DNA from: Ziziphus jujuba | Lineage: Eukaryota > Streptophyta > Magnoliopsida > Rosales > Rhamnaceae | Length of the DNA stretch: 64,000 bases | Assembly (NCBI RefSeq): GCF_031755915.1 | Contig: NC_083387.1 | Span: 24,368,501 to 24,432,500 of the forward strand | Reading direction: 5' to 3' | Shown: positions 14,514 through 26,733 of the stretch, piece by piece | Numbering within the stretch: position 1 is the stretch's first letter | Layout: each line of letters begins with the position of its first letter | The notes under the pieces: model-generated | The model's input: the letters and a program-made list of their open reading frames with translations, nothing else | Databases searched by the model: none | Told to the model about the DNA's origin: nothing | Program-made: the position numbers and the translations under genes

Positions 14514-15577
14514 TGTCAGGACCCGTCCAGAATTCCTTCCCCGGAACCCTAGACAAGCCCTGATCCCAGGGAAATACCACCGAACCTTCCAACGGAAAAT
14601 CCGGCAGCACCTCCCCTAAGGGTAGGACTAACCAAAAATTACCTGCACTGAAAACACACTTCTAAAAACATCCCATTATTCCTCCCACAATACTACAAAT
14701 TGATTCCACAAATTTCAGCACTTCAAATAACAACAGCAGCAACCCAGTGCATAAATACAAACTACACGTCCAATACAGTATACAGAGCATTATACAAATA
14801 AATGTGGAATTTATAAAATGACAGATAAAGAAGCAATACAAGACAGGGAGGAAAAAAGGAAGAAAAACTTCTTGAACCTTCGGCAATGAACTGAGACGTT
14901 GGGCTCGCCCCGGACAATCAACGTCTCCAACCTGAACCTAGGGGAACGGAATTTAAGAGTGTGAGATGCTAATTATCTCAGTGAGTGACCCTAACTACTG
15001 AACACCTTTAAAAATAAAATATATAAAAATAATTAAATAATAATATTATTATTTAAAATAATAATAAAAATAATTTGATTTTAAACATGGTTGACATGTG
15101 GCATTTCACCATGGTGACACATGGTCACCTTCATTAAGTCACACGTGGCACATCGTTACGCGTTTTAAAAAAATAATATTAAAATAATACGATATTTGAA
15201 AAACTCTACAGGTCCATAACTTTCAAACCACATGTCCAAATCGGACGTGCCGCTAGTCTACGGACTCGTATCGACGAGCACTTCACAACCATGCATGAGT
15301 CAACGCTCAACCTTGCATGAATAAAAAGTCAACTCCAGCACCCCTTGGACAGTTTGGACCTCAATTTGTTTTGCTCATAACTTTCAAATCGTAGCTCCGT
15401 TTTCAACGTGCTACCAGTCTACGAACTCGTGCCAACTTGTACTTCCTAACGGTACCTCAGTCAACCTAGAATTCCAACCGGGTCAAAAAGTCAACTTTTA
15501 ACCCCTTGGTCAACGGTCAACGATCAACCTCGGTCAACATGCAAAAATTCCAACATGGTTCGGGACGGGGTGTTACA
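14514..15577 (-). repeat. 3' LTR of nested element, internally deleted
   Basis: The LTR has intact ends (TGTCAGG... and ...TGTTACA on the plus strand) but is only 1,064 bp against 3,028 bp for its partner. The missing segment, equivalent to about 16790-18790, is bounded by A/T-rich sequence (around 15011-15070) shared by both break sites. A deletion after insertion by slippage or short-repeat recombination is likely. Confidence 0.85.
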
Positions 15578-15591
15578 ACCTTCCCCCTTTA
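15578..15591 (-). other. Polypurine tract of nested LTR element
   Basis: On the minus strand TAAAGGGGGAAGGT lies immediately upstream of the 3' LTR start TGTAACACC. This is the primer for plus-strand DNA synthesis during reverse transcription and fixes the element's orientation. Confidence 0.85.
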
Positions 15592-16265
15592 CAAAAGTTT
15601 CATCCTCGAAATTTCTTACGTCGCTGAAGTCGGTCTTGGAAAAACCATAACATAAAACAAATATGCACGCTTGTAATGGAGGTACGTACGATACCTTCTA
15701 CATGCTACGTGATCCATGATTCCAACTGTCGTCGACACTCTGCTACCAATACAAACCAGGATGGTTGCCTATATCGGCCGTCCAATCCCCTGGACTCGTA
15801 GGCAACATAATCATGGGGCTAGCTCTACATGGACCACATTGGTTCGCCGCATCCATATGGTGTAGTATAATATCAAACGATATAACATGCAAATACATGT
15901 ACGAACACAAACCAAAAATACTTGAATAAAACACCTTTAATTTCAAATACCACTTTGAAAAGTATTTAATTTTGATAATCGATCGGAAAAATATTTTGAC
16001 GCCTTGAAATCGATCGACACACATCCACACTCGACAACAAGTATCGATTATGGGTGATGACCTTGCTAAACCGTTGATAGCCGATACACACCCTCGAAGA
16101 TTAGAGTTACTCAAACTCGGGCAACGAATTTGCATCGAGACAAACGGAAAGTCCCTTAGGAATACGAGAGTTATTCAAGAACGCTTTCACGTGGGTAAAA
16201 CGAGAGATTAGACACGGATGGGATGCACAACAATGCACAGTCCCTTAGGAATACTAGAACCTAGA

Positions 16266-16277
16266 GCTCTGATACCA
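16266..16277 (-). other. Primer-binding site (initiator Met tRNA type)
   Basis: On the minus strand TGGTATCAGAGC follows the 5' LTR end by two bases (GT). It is complementary to the 3' end of plant initiator methionine tRNA, the usual primer of plant LTR retrotransposons. It confirms the minus-strand orientation. Confidence 0.9.
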
Positions 16278-16279
16278 AC

Positions 16280-19200
16280 TGTCAGGACCCGTCCAGAATT
16301 CCTTCCCCGGAACCCTAGACAAGCCCTGATCCCAGAGAAATACCACCGAACCTTCCAACGGAAAATCCGGCAGCACCTCCCCTAAGGGTAGGACTAACCA
16401 AAAATTACCTGCACTGAAAACACACTTCTAAAAACATCCCCTTATTCCTCCCACAATACTACAAATTGATTCCACAAATTTCAGCACTTCAAATAACAAC
16501 AGCAGCAACCCAGTGCATAAATACAAACTACACGTCCAATACAGTATACAGAGCATTATACAAATAAATGTGGAATTTATAAAATGACAGATAAAGAAGC
16601 AATACAAGACAGGGAGGAAAAAGGGAAGAAAAACTTCTTGAACCTTCGGCAACGAACTGAGACGTTGGGCTCGCCCTGGACAATCAACGTCTCCAACCTG
16701 GACCTAGGAGAACGGAATTTAAGAGTGTGAGATGCTAATCATCTCAGTGAGTGACCCTAACTACTGAACACCTTTAATAATAATAATATAAAAATAAAGA
16801 AATTTAATTAAGCAATACCGAACAATTAAATAAATAAATAAATAAATATTTGAAGTAATAATTTCTCTCAAAACCCTCACTATTCACTCCGTTTGAAATG
16901 TTCCCCTTTTTAAAACATTTTCACAAAACCCGATATTCGTACTTCCCGAAAACCAAGGGACCAAATAATTTAATAAACAACAATTAAATAAATAAATACC
17001 CCAAATATAAATAAACTGCAATAAATTATAATAAACAATTTTAGAACACCTTTGGGGTTTAAAACATTATTTGCAATTTACCCGACGCACCACACCATAT
17101 ACCGGTGATGCCCTCCGATACCCAGCGTCCCGAGCACCGACTGGCGGGGGGGTTATAGAGAGAAACCTGCAACGGCACTTCGGCGTCCCGACAGTACCGA
17201 CTGCTAAACCATCAACCCGGCCAAGGAGGGGGGCGGCTGTGCGCAACAACAAACTTGTCTGCCCACGGTCCAATGGCAACTCACGGGTGAAGTAATAATC
17301 ACGCGCTAAACCACATAATAACCGCGCGCTACCACGTGTCCATACACCATACACCAGAACACCAATACTGTATGAGTGCGTCTAAAAATAAACATTAATA
17401 ACCAACCGTACCATTTTTCCAAAAACTACCATGGGAAATAGATTAAATTCTCACACTTACCATCCCACATATTTTTATTTAACCAAACCAGTACGAAACA
17501 TTGATAACCAACAAACCACAATTTTCTCGAAGTACGAGATGCAACCATAAAAATACCGTGGGCATAATTTATAAAATTTAAACAAATATTTTCATAAAAT
17601 ATTTAACCCAATTATGCCCGAAAAATATTACTTAAAACCACGTACAATTAATACCGAAACATACTTTGCTCATGCATAATAAATAAATTAAACCACAATA
17701 AAGCCATAATTAAATCACACCACATGAGCATAATTTAAATACCAGTTAAACATAATTAATTGCCCAAAAATGATATAAAATCCAGGCACAATCAATTACT
17801 GAAAATACTTACTCATGTGTAATAAATACCATTTAATCACAATAAAATAATAATCGAGAATTTCTTAATAACCCCAAAATTTCATTTAGCACCAATGGTA
17901 ATTATATATAAAATAATATTTTTCCCGATTGTATTTAAAACACGCCACATGAGCACCAATTACAGATATCAAATTAATACCACATAAATACAATTAATTA
18001 CCCCAAAAATATTTTTAAAGGTGGGTCACTCACCTGGAGCACACAATTAAACTATGATCCACCATGGGATCAATTCCACGACTCACCGGTGCTCCTAAAA
18101 CAAAATTCACAGACAGTCAAATAAATTAATATTTTAATCGGGATAAATAATACCCGGTACCCGGGGGGTCAAACACAAACTTTAACCAAAATAGGCGAAT
18201 GATATACCGAATCGAAGCTCGTGGAACGAGGATTACCAATCCGGTCTCCATCGACCTCAGTTCCGCCGGAGGTGGCCGGAATTTGGTCGGGAAGATTCGG
18301 CCGGTTTTCAACTTGAGGGATCTTTCAAACGGTGGGGATTTTGGGCAATCTAACCCCGGAAATGGACTCAGAGGGGTCGAAAATAGTGGGATAGGGGTAT
18401 GGGATGGGCTGGATTGGTCGGAAACGGCGAGAATCGCCTGAAAAATTTCACCTCGCCGCCGCGACTTCGCCGGCCCGATCTGGGCGCGTCCGGCGGTGGC
18501 TGGTCGGGAAATTTGGTGGCTGAGGTCGCGGCGGGACGGGCTACACCGGTGGTCGGCGTGTGTGGCGTTCCGGCGACTGCAATCCGGCCAGACGGTGGTC
18601 AAACAGAGAGGGTAAGAGAGTCAAAGGAGAGAGAAAGAGAGAGAAAAAAAGCTGTGCGTGTTTTGCCTCTGGTTTTTTGATGGCTCGGGGAAGAAGGAAA
18701 GGAAAGGGAAAGAAAAAAAAAAAGAAAAAAGAAAAAAAGAAAGAGTTTTCCCACGTGGGGAAAAAAGAAAAAGAAAAAGAAAAAGAAAAGAAAATAAAAA
18801 TAATTTGATTTTAAACATGGTTGACATGTGGCATTTCACCATGGTGACACATGGTCACCTTCATTAAGTCACACGTGGCACATCGTTACGCGTTTTAAAA
18901 AAATAATATTAAAATAATACAGTATTTGAAAAACTCTATAGGTCCATAACTTTCAAACCACATGTCCAAATCGGACGTGCCGCTAGTCTACGGACTCGTA
19001 TCGATGAGCACTTCACAACCATGCATGAGTCAACACTCAACCTTGCATGAATAAAAAGTCAACTCCGGCACCCCTTGGACAGTTTGGACCTCAACTTGTT
19101 TTGCTCATAACTTTCAAACCATAGCTCCGTTTTCAACGTGCTACCAGTCTACGAACTCGTGCCAACGTGTACTTCGTAACGGTACCTCAGTCAACCTAGA

Positions 19201-19307
19201 ATTCCAACCGGGTCAAAAAGTCAACTTTTGACCCCTTGGTCAACGGTCAACGGTCAACCTCGATCAACGTGTAAAAATTCCGACATGGTTCAGGACGGGG
19301 TGTTACA
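16280..19307 (-). repeat. 5' LTR of nested element, full length
   Basis: This 3,028-bp LTR runs from TGTCAGG at 16280 to TGTTACA at 19307. It includes a GC-rich segment near 18200-18620 and GA-rich simple sequence near 18600-18800, both missing from the deleted partner LTR. Its outer parts are near-identical to 14514-15577. Confidence 0.85.
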
Positions 19308-21121
19308 ATCAATACCATAAATTCCATGATTTTCAAATCCACCAATTCCCAAATCCATCAATTCAAATATCCACATTTTCCCCATAGCATAAATAATTCT
19401 CGAAATATAATAATCAAATCTCATAATATTCCATGGGCATATTTTATAAAAATTGAAATCACCAACATAACCAAATATTTTCTTTGAAATATTTGAAAAT
19501 CAAATCATGCCCAATTTAATATTAAAACCACAAGAATTTCAAAATCCTCAAACCCATAAAATAATTTCACATGGCATAAATTTGTAAAATGCACATTTTC
19601 TTAAATCCAATAAATTCACCAATAAATCCACAATAAATCAAATAAATATTTGGCACATAGAAATTAAATTCCAAATATTTAAATCACACATAATATTCAC
19701 CAATTAAATTCCCAAAATTAATTTGAAGGTGGCTCACTCACCTTAAGTACGTATCTCAATCAAGATCCTCCGTAGGATCGACTCCGCTACTCGCACGTGC
19801 ACCTAAACATCCACAGTACACCAAACCACAAATATTAATATTTTATTCGGGTAATTCCCAACTGGGTACCCAGGGAGCGAACACCAAACGATATCTAAAA
19901 TTTACGAATTATATACCGAATCGAAGCTCGAGTGATGGTGATCACAGATTCGGTCTTAATTTCCGATGATCATACCCGACGAGGTCGGAATTTCGCCGGA
20001 AAGCTTTTCGGGTTTTGGCTCCGCAATTCTCCCAAACCGTCGCGAATTGGCGGAAACGGATGCCGGATTCGGGTTCAGGAGGTCGAACATAGTGGACTGG
20101 AGCCGGCCGGGAAACTGGGTACTCGCCAGAACAGTACTTTCCGGCGAGTCGCCGCGGTCACCGGCAACCGTCGCCGGCGGCGGCGCGTGCGGTGGCCGTT
20201 GGCTGTGATTTTTTGTAGAATTGAAGATCGTGGAGAGAGCAATCCAACGGGACCGGCGGTGAGGCAAACGGAGGCTGGACGGCGGAGAAATCACGGTTTG
20301 AATATTTCCGACCCCTCGCCGAAAAACGCTCCGATCCCGGCGCGTCGGTGGTCTGATGACAGTGAAATTTGGTGGGTCGGCCGGACTTGAGGAGAGGATG
20401 ATGGGTGTCAGGCGCGTGTGGCCGGAAAATGGCCGGAAGTGGGTCGATCGGCGGTGGCCGGCGGTGGAGGGAAAAACTCGCCGCCGATCTTCAAAAGTCT
20501 GATCCGGGCGCGTCCGGCGGCCGATCGCCGTGAAAATTTGAGGTTTTGCCGCCGATCTTCGAACGTCCGGTCGGACTCTCTCTCTCTTTCTCTCTCCTCT
20601 CTCTCTTTCTCTCTCTTCCCTGAGAATTTTATCAAATAAAAACCCCGGTGTGATACTGTTTATGCCATGTGGACCAATCAGAAGCTGACACGTGGCATCA
20701 CTGTGCACTTAAGCCAGATATATTAAAATAATATGGTATCCGGCGAATTTCAAACGTCCATAACTTTTTAACCAAACGTCTGATTTAAGCGTGCCGCTAG
20801 TCTATGAACTCGTATCGACGAGTACTTTGCAACCATACAAGAGTCAACACAAAATTACACCACAAGAAAAAGTCAACTCCCGGCACCTTTTGGACTGTTT
20901 GCACTTCAAATTGTTTTGCCCATAACTTTCAAACCGTAGCTCCGTTTTTGACGTGCTATTAGTCTACGAACTCGGGGCATCATGCACTTAGCCACAGTAC
21001 CCTGGTCAACTCGAAATTCCAACTGGAGCAAAAAGTCAACTTTTGACCCGCTCGGTCAACGGTCAACCTCGGTCAACATGCACGGATTCCGGTGCGATTT
21101 GGGACGAGGTGTTACATAAAG

Positions 21122-22949
21122 GGCACCACAACAAATAAAAATAATATGAGAATTTTTTTTCTGATGTAAAGTATTATGAATAATAAGAGAGGATACAGAA
21201 ATGGTTAAAATTTTAAAATTTACTATTCTCAAATATATATTACGCATGATGTACAAATGTATAGGTGAGGAATCTCCTCAATTTTTCTTTAAAATCAATC
21301 ATAAATTTGAGATTATTAACTAGTGTTCATTATAAAATAAAACAATTTCATAATAAGAATTTTTCCTTCTATCTATATGTCTGTATGTTAATTTAAGTGA
21401 TTGGATTTTTTTGAAAAAAAAATAAATAATGAAAAAACAAAAAACATACAATTTTTACATGAATTCTTTTTTACACATATATTAATGCAATAATTCTTAA
21501 AAATTTTAAATGTGTAAGCGTTTGTCACGTAGCATAACAGATACACTATTTTATTAAGTTGTTGTGAAGTCATTTTCAAAACCAGATTTTTAATTGTAAA
21601 TAATTTATTGAAGTGTCTCCCAAAGTACCTATTCCAAGGACGAGTTTTTTTTTTTTTCAACTTTTATTTTTCTGTCTAATTTTTCTATCAAAAACAAAAA
21701 ATTATTTAAAAGATCCACTCAATTTTCAAATGAGATTAGCTCAAAAGAGATTGTAGATTTGAAATATCATAATAAAAAAAAATATTATTGTAAATGATTC
21801 AAAAAACAATATCCACTTAATTTCAAATTATACAGGCTTTCAATATACGAGTAACATAAATAATTAATATAGACATTAGACAATAGATTATATTCATTAT
21901 TTTGTTATTAATTTAATCTATATTTGTCAAGCGTATAATTTATGAAAATTAAAATCACCTGCCCATTTCTAAAATTAAAAAAAAAAAAAAAAAAAACAGT
22001 AATTAGGGTTAAGTATTGCACTTAATTTGCATTCCCAAACTGTGCATTGTTTTTAATTCACTTGGCTCTTTAACCTATTATTATTTTCACTTTGGCACGG
22101 ATATTGTTAACACCATCCGAATTTTGTATGGAAAAAAGCCACATAATAAATTCACATGCCTTGTAATAAAAAGCAATTCCCTACATAAAACAACTGAAAA
22201 TAAATAAATTGAAAGATTTAATAAATAAAAAAACATATATAAACAAATGATAGATCGATCTGTAGGGTTTAATAAATGGACAATTTTACTGTTTTTGTTT
22301 TTGTTTTCTTTTGTTTCTAAGTTTTCTCCAATTTAAAAAAATAACAAAGCATATAACTTGCACATGTAACCTTTTTCAATCCAAATTTTGGATGGTATTA
22401 ACAATATATTATACCAGAAAGAGAGAAAAATGATAGTTCAAGATGCAATATCATGATATTTTTTAAATTTTCAGATACTAAATGAAAATCATATATGCAT
22501 AATTTAGAGGTACAAAATGTAATACGAATCCTAAAAATAATAATAATAATAATAAAATATCTATAATATTATGTCAATTTGAACAGAATTACTGTTATAT
22601 TTTTTAGTCAACCAATAAAAAAAGGACAAAAAAAAAAAAGTTTAGCAAAGTAGATTATTAAAGTAAGTGTAAAATTATACCCTAAAATTTCTTATTCCTT
22701 TACTCATGAAGAAAGTAGTAAAAAAGCACCAAAAGCAATGCAAAGCAACCGTACATCTAGCACTAATATGAGCTATGATTGGAGGAAGTATTTTGACGCC
22801 AACTTTAAGATTCCTTCTTGCCAAAAGCAAAAGCATTCGCTCATCACAATAGATCAAACTACTCCAAAATAAACAGATAAAATATATGCAACACAACAAA
22901 ATTATCTGTCACACTCTAAACTCAACCAAATCAAACCAATTAATTTTTC
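21122..22949. other. Intergenic DNA upstream of RNase III-like copy B
   Basis: The stretch is colinear with 4990-6877 of unit A: AT-rich, with small indels and no gene. The 60 bases before the start codon at 22950 are conserved with unit A (AATTAATTT(T/C)TCATGGCGATCGACATCAAGA), supporting the chosen ATG. Confidence 0.6.
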
Positions 22950-25836
22950 ATGGCGATCGACATCAAGAGTGTGGAGAAGATTATAGGCTACGAATTCAAG
23001 AACACGAAGTATTTAGAGGAGGCTCTCACTCACCCCTCCATGGGTACTACTGGTTCTCCTTCTTACCAACGGCTCGAGTTTTTGGGCGATGCCGTCATCG
23101 GCCTCGCCGTTAGCAAACATTTCTTTTTGGCTAAATCTCATCTCAGTCCCGGCCAGCTAACGTCCCTACGTTCTGCTAATGTAAGCAACCATAAACTGGC
23201 TCGTGTCGCAGCCCGACTGGGTCTCTACCACCATGTTCAAGGCACTAATATCCGCAACTCTCTTAAGCAGGTTGGGGTGGTTTATAATTTGTGGCCATTT
23301 AATTTTTTTTTTTTTTTATTATATAGCTTGGTTTATTTTGTTTTATGAAGAGAAAGCATTCAAGCTGAGAGTTCTTTTTTTTTTTTTTTTTTTTTGGCTA
23401 ATTTATTCACCATTTGGAATCAGAGCCTCTTATTAATTGTCTAATTACTGTCCAAATAATTTGCATAATCATGTGGGAAACAAATTACAACTTTTTTGGT
23501 TAACAAATTAAAATGCTTATACGCACAGTTGGGAAAAGTGGGACTTTTTTTTGTTTTTAAGAAAAAGGATTTAGTACTTATTATAGGTTTTTAAATATTT
23601 CTTATTATTTCCAATAAAAATAATATTTTTCCAACTATGTTAGTAAATGTACAGAAATTTTAATTTTTTTAATAATTTAATAATATTTTTCCAACTATAT
23701 TGTTAAATTTGTCAAAATTTTTAAATTATTTTTAGCAATTTATTTTTAAAAATCTCAAATTTACTACTTTTTCATCACAAGTGTTTATGACTTATCAATT
23801 AAGTTAACCTCACTTGATTATATTTTTAAATTTAAATGAGTTTATTTGGATGTATTAAAAATTATAAAATTATTCATTTCAAAAAATATTTTGAAATTAC
23901 AGAAATCATAGAAATCATTAAAAATAAATCTTTTGTCCTTTGTTTATTTTTGCCACGTGTCCCTAGATTAAAGATATTAAGGATTAAGAATATTTTTGGA
24001 TGCTTTAATTTGCCCCCAGTTTGAATTAAGTGCCTCAAGTTTCAAATTTTTTAATTGATTGCCTACATTTTCATTTTAGTTTCAATTTAGACTCCATTTT
24101 CAATTTTTTGGATTAGTATTCCTAGTTTTAGTTTTTATTTCAATATGGACAAAACACAATGAAAATTTTGTTCAATGTGAATGTTTAATTATAAATCCAA
24201 AAAAATTTATTAACTTCAAAAATTTAAAACTAGATAAATTTTTCTACCATTATAAGGTTAAATATACAATGCACAAATTCAAATAAAACTAATTTTTAAA
24301 GATCTCAACTGAAGAAAAAAAAAAAAAACAAGACAAAAGAATATGGAAACCTAAATTGAAATAAATAAGAAAATTGAAGCACTTAATTAAAAGTGAAGGC
24401 AAACTAGAGGGTTCAAAAGTATAATTAACACAAATATTAGATGTATGTTAGACTGGGATCGTATACAAGGTCTTTTCTATTTACATATAGTTTTTATTTA
24501 ATCATATTAACAAAAACGTTTTTGTTGCTTTTAGTAACTGAGCTTTGCTAAGAAATTTAGCTCAAGTTAATAAGGCAAGAACTAGTTAATGTTTTGGATT
24601 TGCTAAAAAAAAAATGTATTTTTTTTCTTATATCATTCTCAAAAGAAAAATTATGCATTTTCACCCAAAAAAAAATAAAAAAATTGATGCATGGGTACTA
24701 TATATATATTGTACTGTTTTCCTCTTTGCTAATTTATTTGGTTTTTGTTGGGGCTTTATTTTATTTTATATCTTTTGAAAAAAATTTATAGGTTAAAGAA
24801 TTTTTTTTTTTTTTTAAATAAGGCGGATAAGTTTGAAAAAGAAGTGCGTGAAGAAGAAGAGGAATGGTTGGTATATGGGGGAGCAAAAGGTCCTAAATTT
24901 CTTGCTGACATTGTGGAGTCTATTGCCGCTGCTATTTATGTTGACCTCGATTTTAATATGCAAAAGCTATGTCCGGTATGTAATTTCTTTTTAAGGTTTC
25001 TTCGCTACTTTATATATCTTTGTCTTTTTAGATGATAGTTTCTTTTTTTCTTTTTTTCTTTCTTTTTTTTTCTTTTTTGAGGCACAAGTCTATCAAGAAA
25101 CTTAATAGTCAAAACTATATAAAGTAATGATTTGCTTTTTTGAGTTCTCTCAAAAATATAATTATGTCGATTTTATTTTATTTTTTGGGTATTTCATATA
25201 TATATATATATATATTTGTTGGAAGTGTTGGTTTTCCATTCTTTTTTTCTTTTCTTTTTTTTAATATTTTGTAGATCTTGGAAAAAAGTCTTTTGAAGCC
25301 TATGCTTACCCTCAAAGACTTGGGAAAACATCCACAACCAATAATTGAGCTATACGAGCTGTGCCAGAAACAAGGCAAGCAAATAGAGATTGAGTGTGAA
25401 AGTGAAAGAGATGGATACAAAAACCACTGCATTGCTAGTGTTTACATTGATGAAAAGTTGTTTGTCTCCGAGTCTTCTGAGCTAAAAAAGAATGCAAGGT
25501 TTAATGCAGCTAGCGCAGCTTTGTCTAAGCTACGTCCGAAGTGGGAGACGCCTGCTAATGATGGTGATGGAGATTATGAGACTGAAGGAGAAGATGAAGA
25601 AGAGCTCCATGATCATGGACTTCATGATCAGAAGAAAAAATGGACCAAAACAATTTACGGGTATGAATTTTTTTTTTTTTTTAAGATGTTTAATTTGTGT
25701 CTATTTAAATTATTGTAATTGTCAGCGGGCTAATTTTTTTTTTTTATCTTTTTTTTTTTTTTTTTTTGGGGGTGTCATCAGGTTGATTTTATTGGCAATA
25801 TTATTTGCATTTATAGGAAACGTGGTGAAGGATTAG
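22950..25836 (+). CDS. RNase III-like protein (RTL2 type) with dsRBD and hydrophobic C-terminal tail, copy B, intact
   Basis: Exons 22950-23270, 24823-24975, 25275-25660 and 25782-25836 join in frame to 304 residues. The RNase III domain spans about 1-158. The signature reads QRLEFLGDAVIG with Glu43 and Asp47; the second metal-binding pair is Asp136 and Glu139 in LADIVESIAA. All four catalytic positions are therefore present, though the first Glu of the signature is Gln40 (Glu in copy A). A single dsRNA-binding domain lies at about 178-247 (start HPQPIIELYELC, last helix KKNARFNAASAALSKL). An acidic linker (ETEGEDEEE) follows. Exon 4 encodes only GLILLAILFAFIGNVVKD, which looks like a short tail anchor. 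The expected role is cleavage of double-stranded RNA. Plant RTL proteins act in rRNA or small-RNA metabolism, but the precise role here is inference. The gene is single-copy in unit B, with no other gene overlapping. Confidence 0.88.
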
Positions 25837-26343
25837 ACTAGCTTAATTAAGCTGTTGAAATTGCAACAATAATTGTCATCGATGAGGTTGAAGGTGATTT
25901 ATTCGGATCACACCATACATGAATCGAGTTCCGGCTTGATTAAGATATGTTATAGTGCAATATGGAGTACTAACTTCATTTCATTTCGTCTTTCTGTTAT
26001 CTCTCATGAACAAAATTATGGAGACTAATTAGTATTGATTTACTTTTCAAGATTTAATATGTCAATGATCTCAAGATGGTTTAGATATATAATTGTATAA
26101 ATGTTGTTTACAATTATTCATCTTTTGTGATGTGATACTCATGATACTCTTAAAATAAATGTTAATTCTGTTATGTTTAGACTTTAGAGAGACCAGATTG
26201 AATTTTTGATATATAATTATAAGATGAATATGTATACACTTGAACCATATTATTATCAGGTTGATATTATTTCAGCTACACCTTCTCCAATATAATAATC
26301 GAATAGCAATTTTTTCTTTTATTCTTTAAATTTCCTCACCTCC

Positions 26344-26347
<4 letters not shown>

Positions 26348-26397
<50 letters not shown>
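26348..26397. repeat. (CT)n(TA)n microsatellite
   Basis: A CT-dinucleotide run is followed directly by a TA run. Unit A has only a shorter TA run at the matching place (about 10466-10488), so the tract expanded after the duplication. Confidence 0.9.
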
Positions 26398-26398
<1 letters not shown>

Positions 26399-26733
26399 AA
26401 ATACAACAGGGAAGGGTTTTTTCACCACTAGGCCAATATAGTCATATAGCTAATTTAATAGGCATATTATTTGGAGTTTTCTTTCCTTTTTTTTTTTTGT
26501 TCTTTTTTTGGTTAAAAAAAAACATTGTTGTTGGAGTCTCTTGTTGTTGTTGTTCTTATTATCATGATCATCATTTGAAATTTGCTAACCATATATGATT
26601 TATGTAATCTAGATATAACACTTTTTACACCATATCCTAAAATTATTTATACATTTTCCAAACTATTTTGTATATATATATATATATATGTGTGTGTGTA
26701 TTATAAAGTCCGTAGTATTTATTTGCTGTTTAA

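Larger units (their letters stand above)
14514..19307 (-). mobile_element. Nested non-autonomous LTR retrotransposon
   Basis: A complete element sits inside the solo LTR, flanked by a 5-bp target duplication ATCAA (14509-14513 and 19308-19312). On the minus strand the order is 5' LTR (19307-16280), primer-binding site, a 702-bp internal region, polypurine tract and 3' LTR (15577-14514). The internal region encodes no gag or pol that I recognise, so the element depends on proteins supplied in trans. The LTRs look nearly identical wherever both are present, pointing to a recent insertion. The TGTAACACC start and initiator-Met-type primer site fit a Gypsy-like lineage, but without pol that is inference. 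Confidence 0.85.
13382..21116 (-). mobile_element. Solo LTR (about 2.9 kb) interrupted by a nested element of the same family
   Basis: The outer boundaries are TGTCAGGACCCGTCC at 13382 and GGTGTTACA ending at 21116, with a 5-bp target duplication TAAAG (13377-13381 and 21117-21121). Unit A shows the empty site at 4981-4995. Removing the nested element leaves 1,132 + 1,804 bp of a single LTR with no internal domain. It is therefore a solo LTR left by recombination between the two LTRs of a former element. The orientation is minus, because the family reads TGTAACACC... on the minus strand. A GC-rich, CpG-bearing segment at about 19930-20600 contains open frames, but their low-complexity Arg/Pro/Ser composition argues against a protein. 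Confidence 0.85.

Noticed and set aside
14662..14886. 74-codon frame repeated nearly identically at 16428-16652
   Set aside because: The identity is explained by both copies lying in the two LTRs of one element; there is no sign of a real protein.
19956..20708. 250-codon open frame on the minus strand
   Set aside because: It lies within the GC-rich part of the solo LTR and has a low-complexity Arg/Pro/Ser composition. The matching region of the nested LTR does not keep the same protein sequence.
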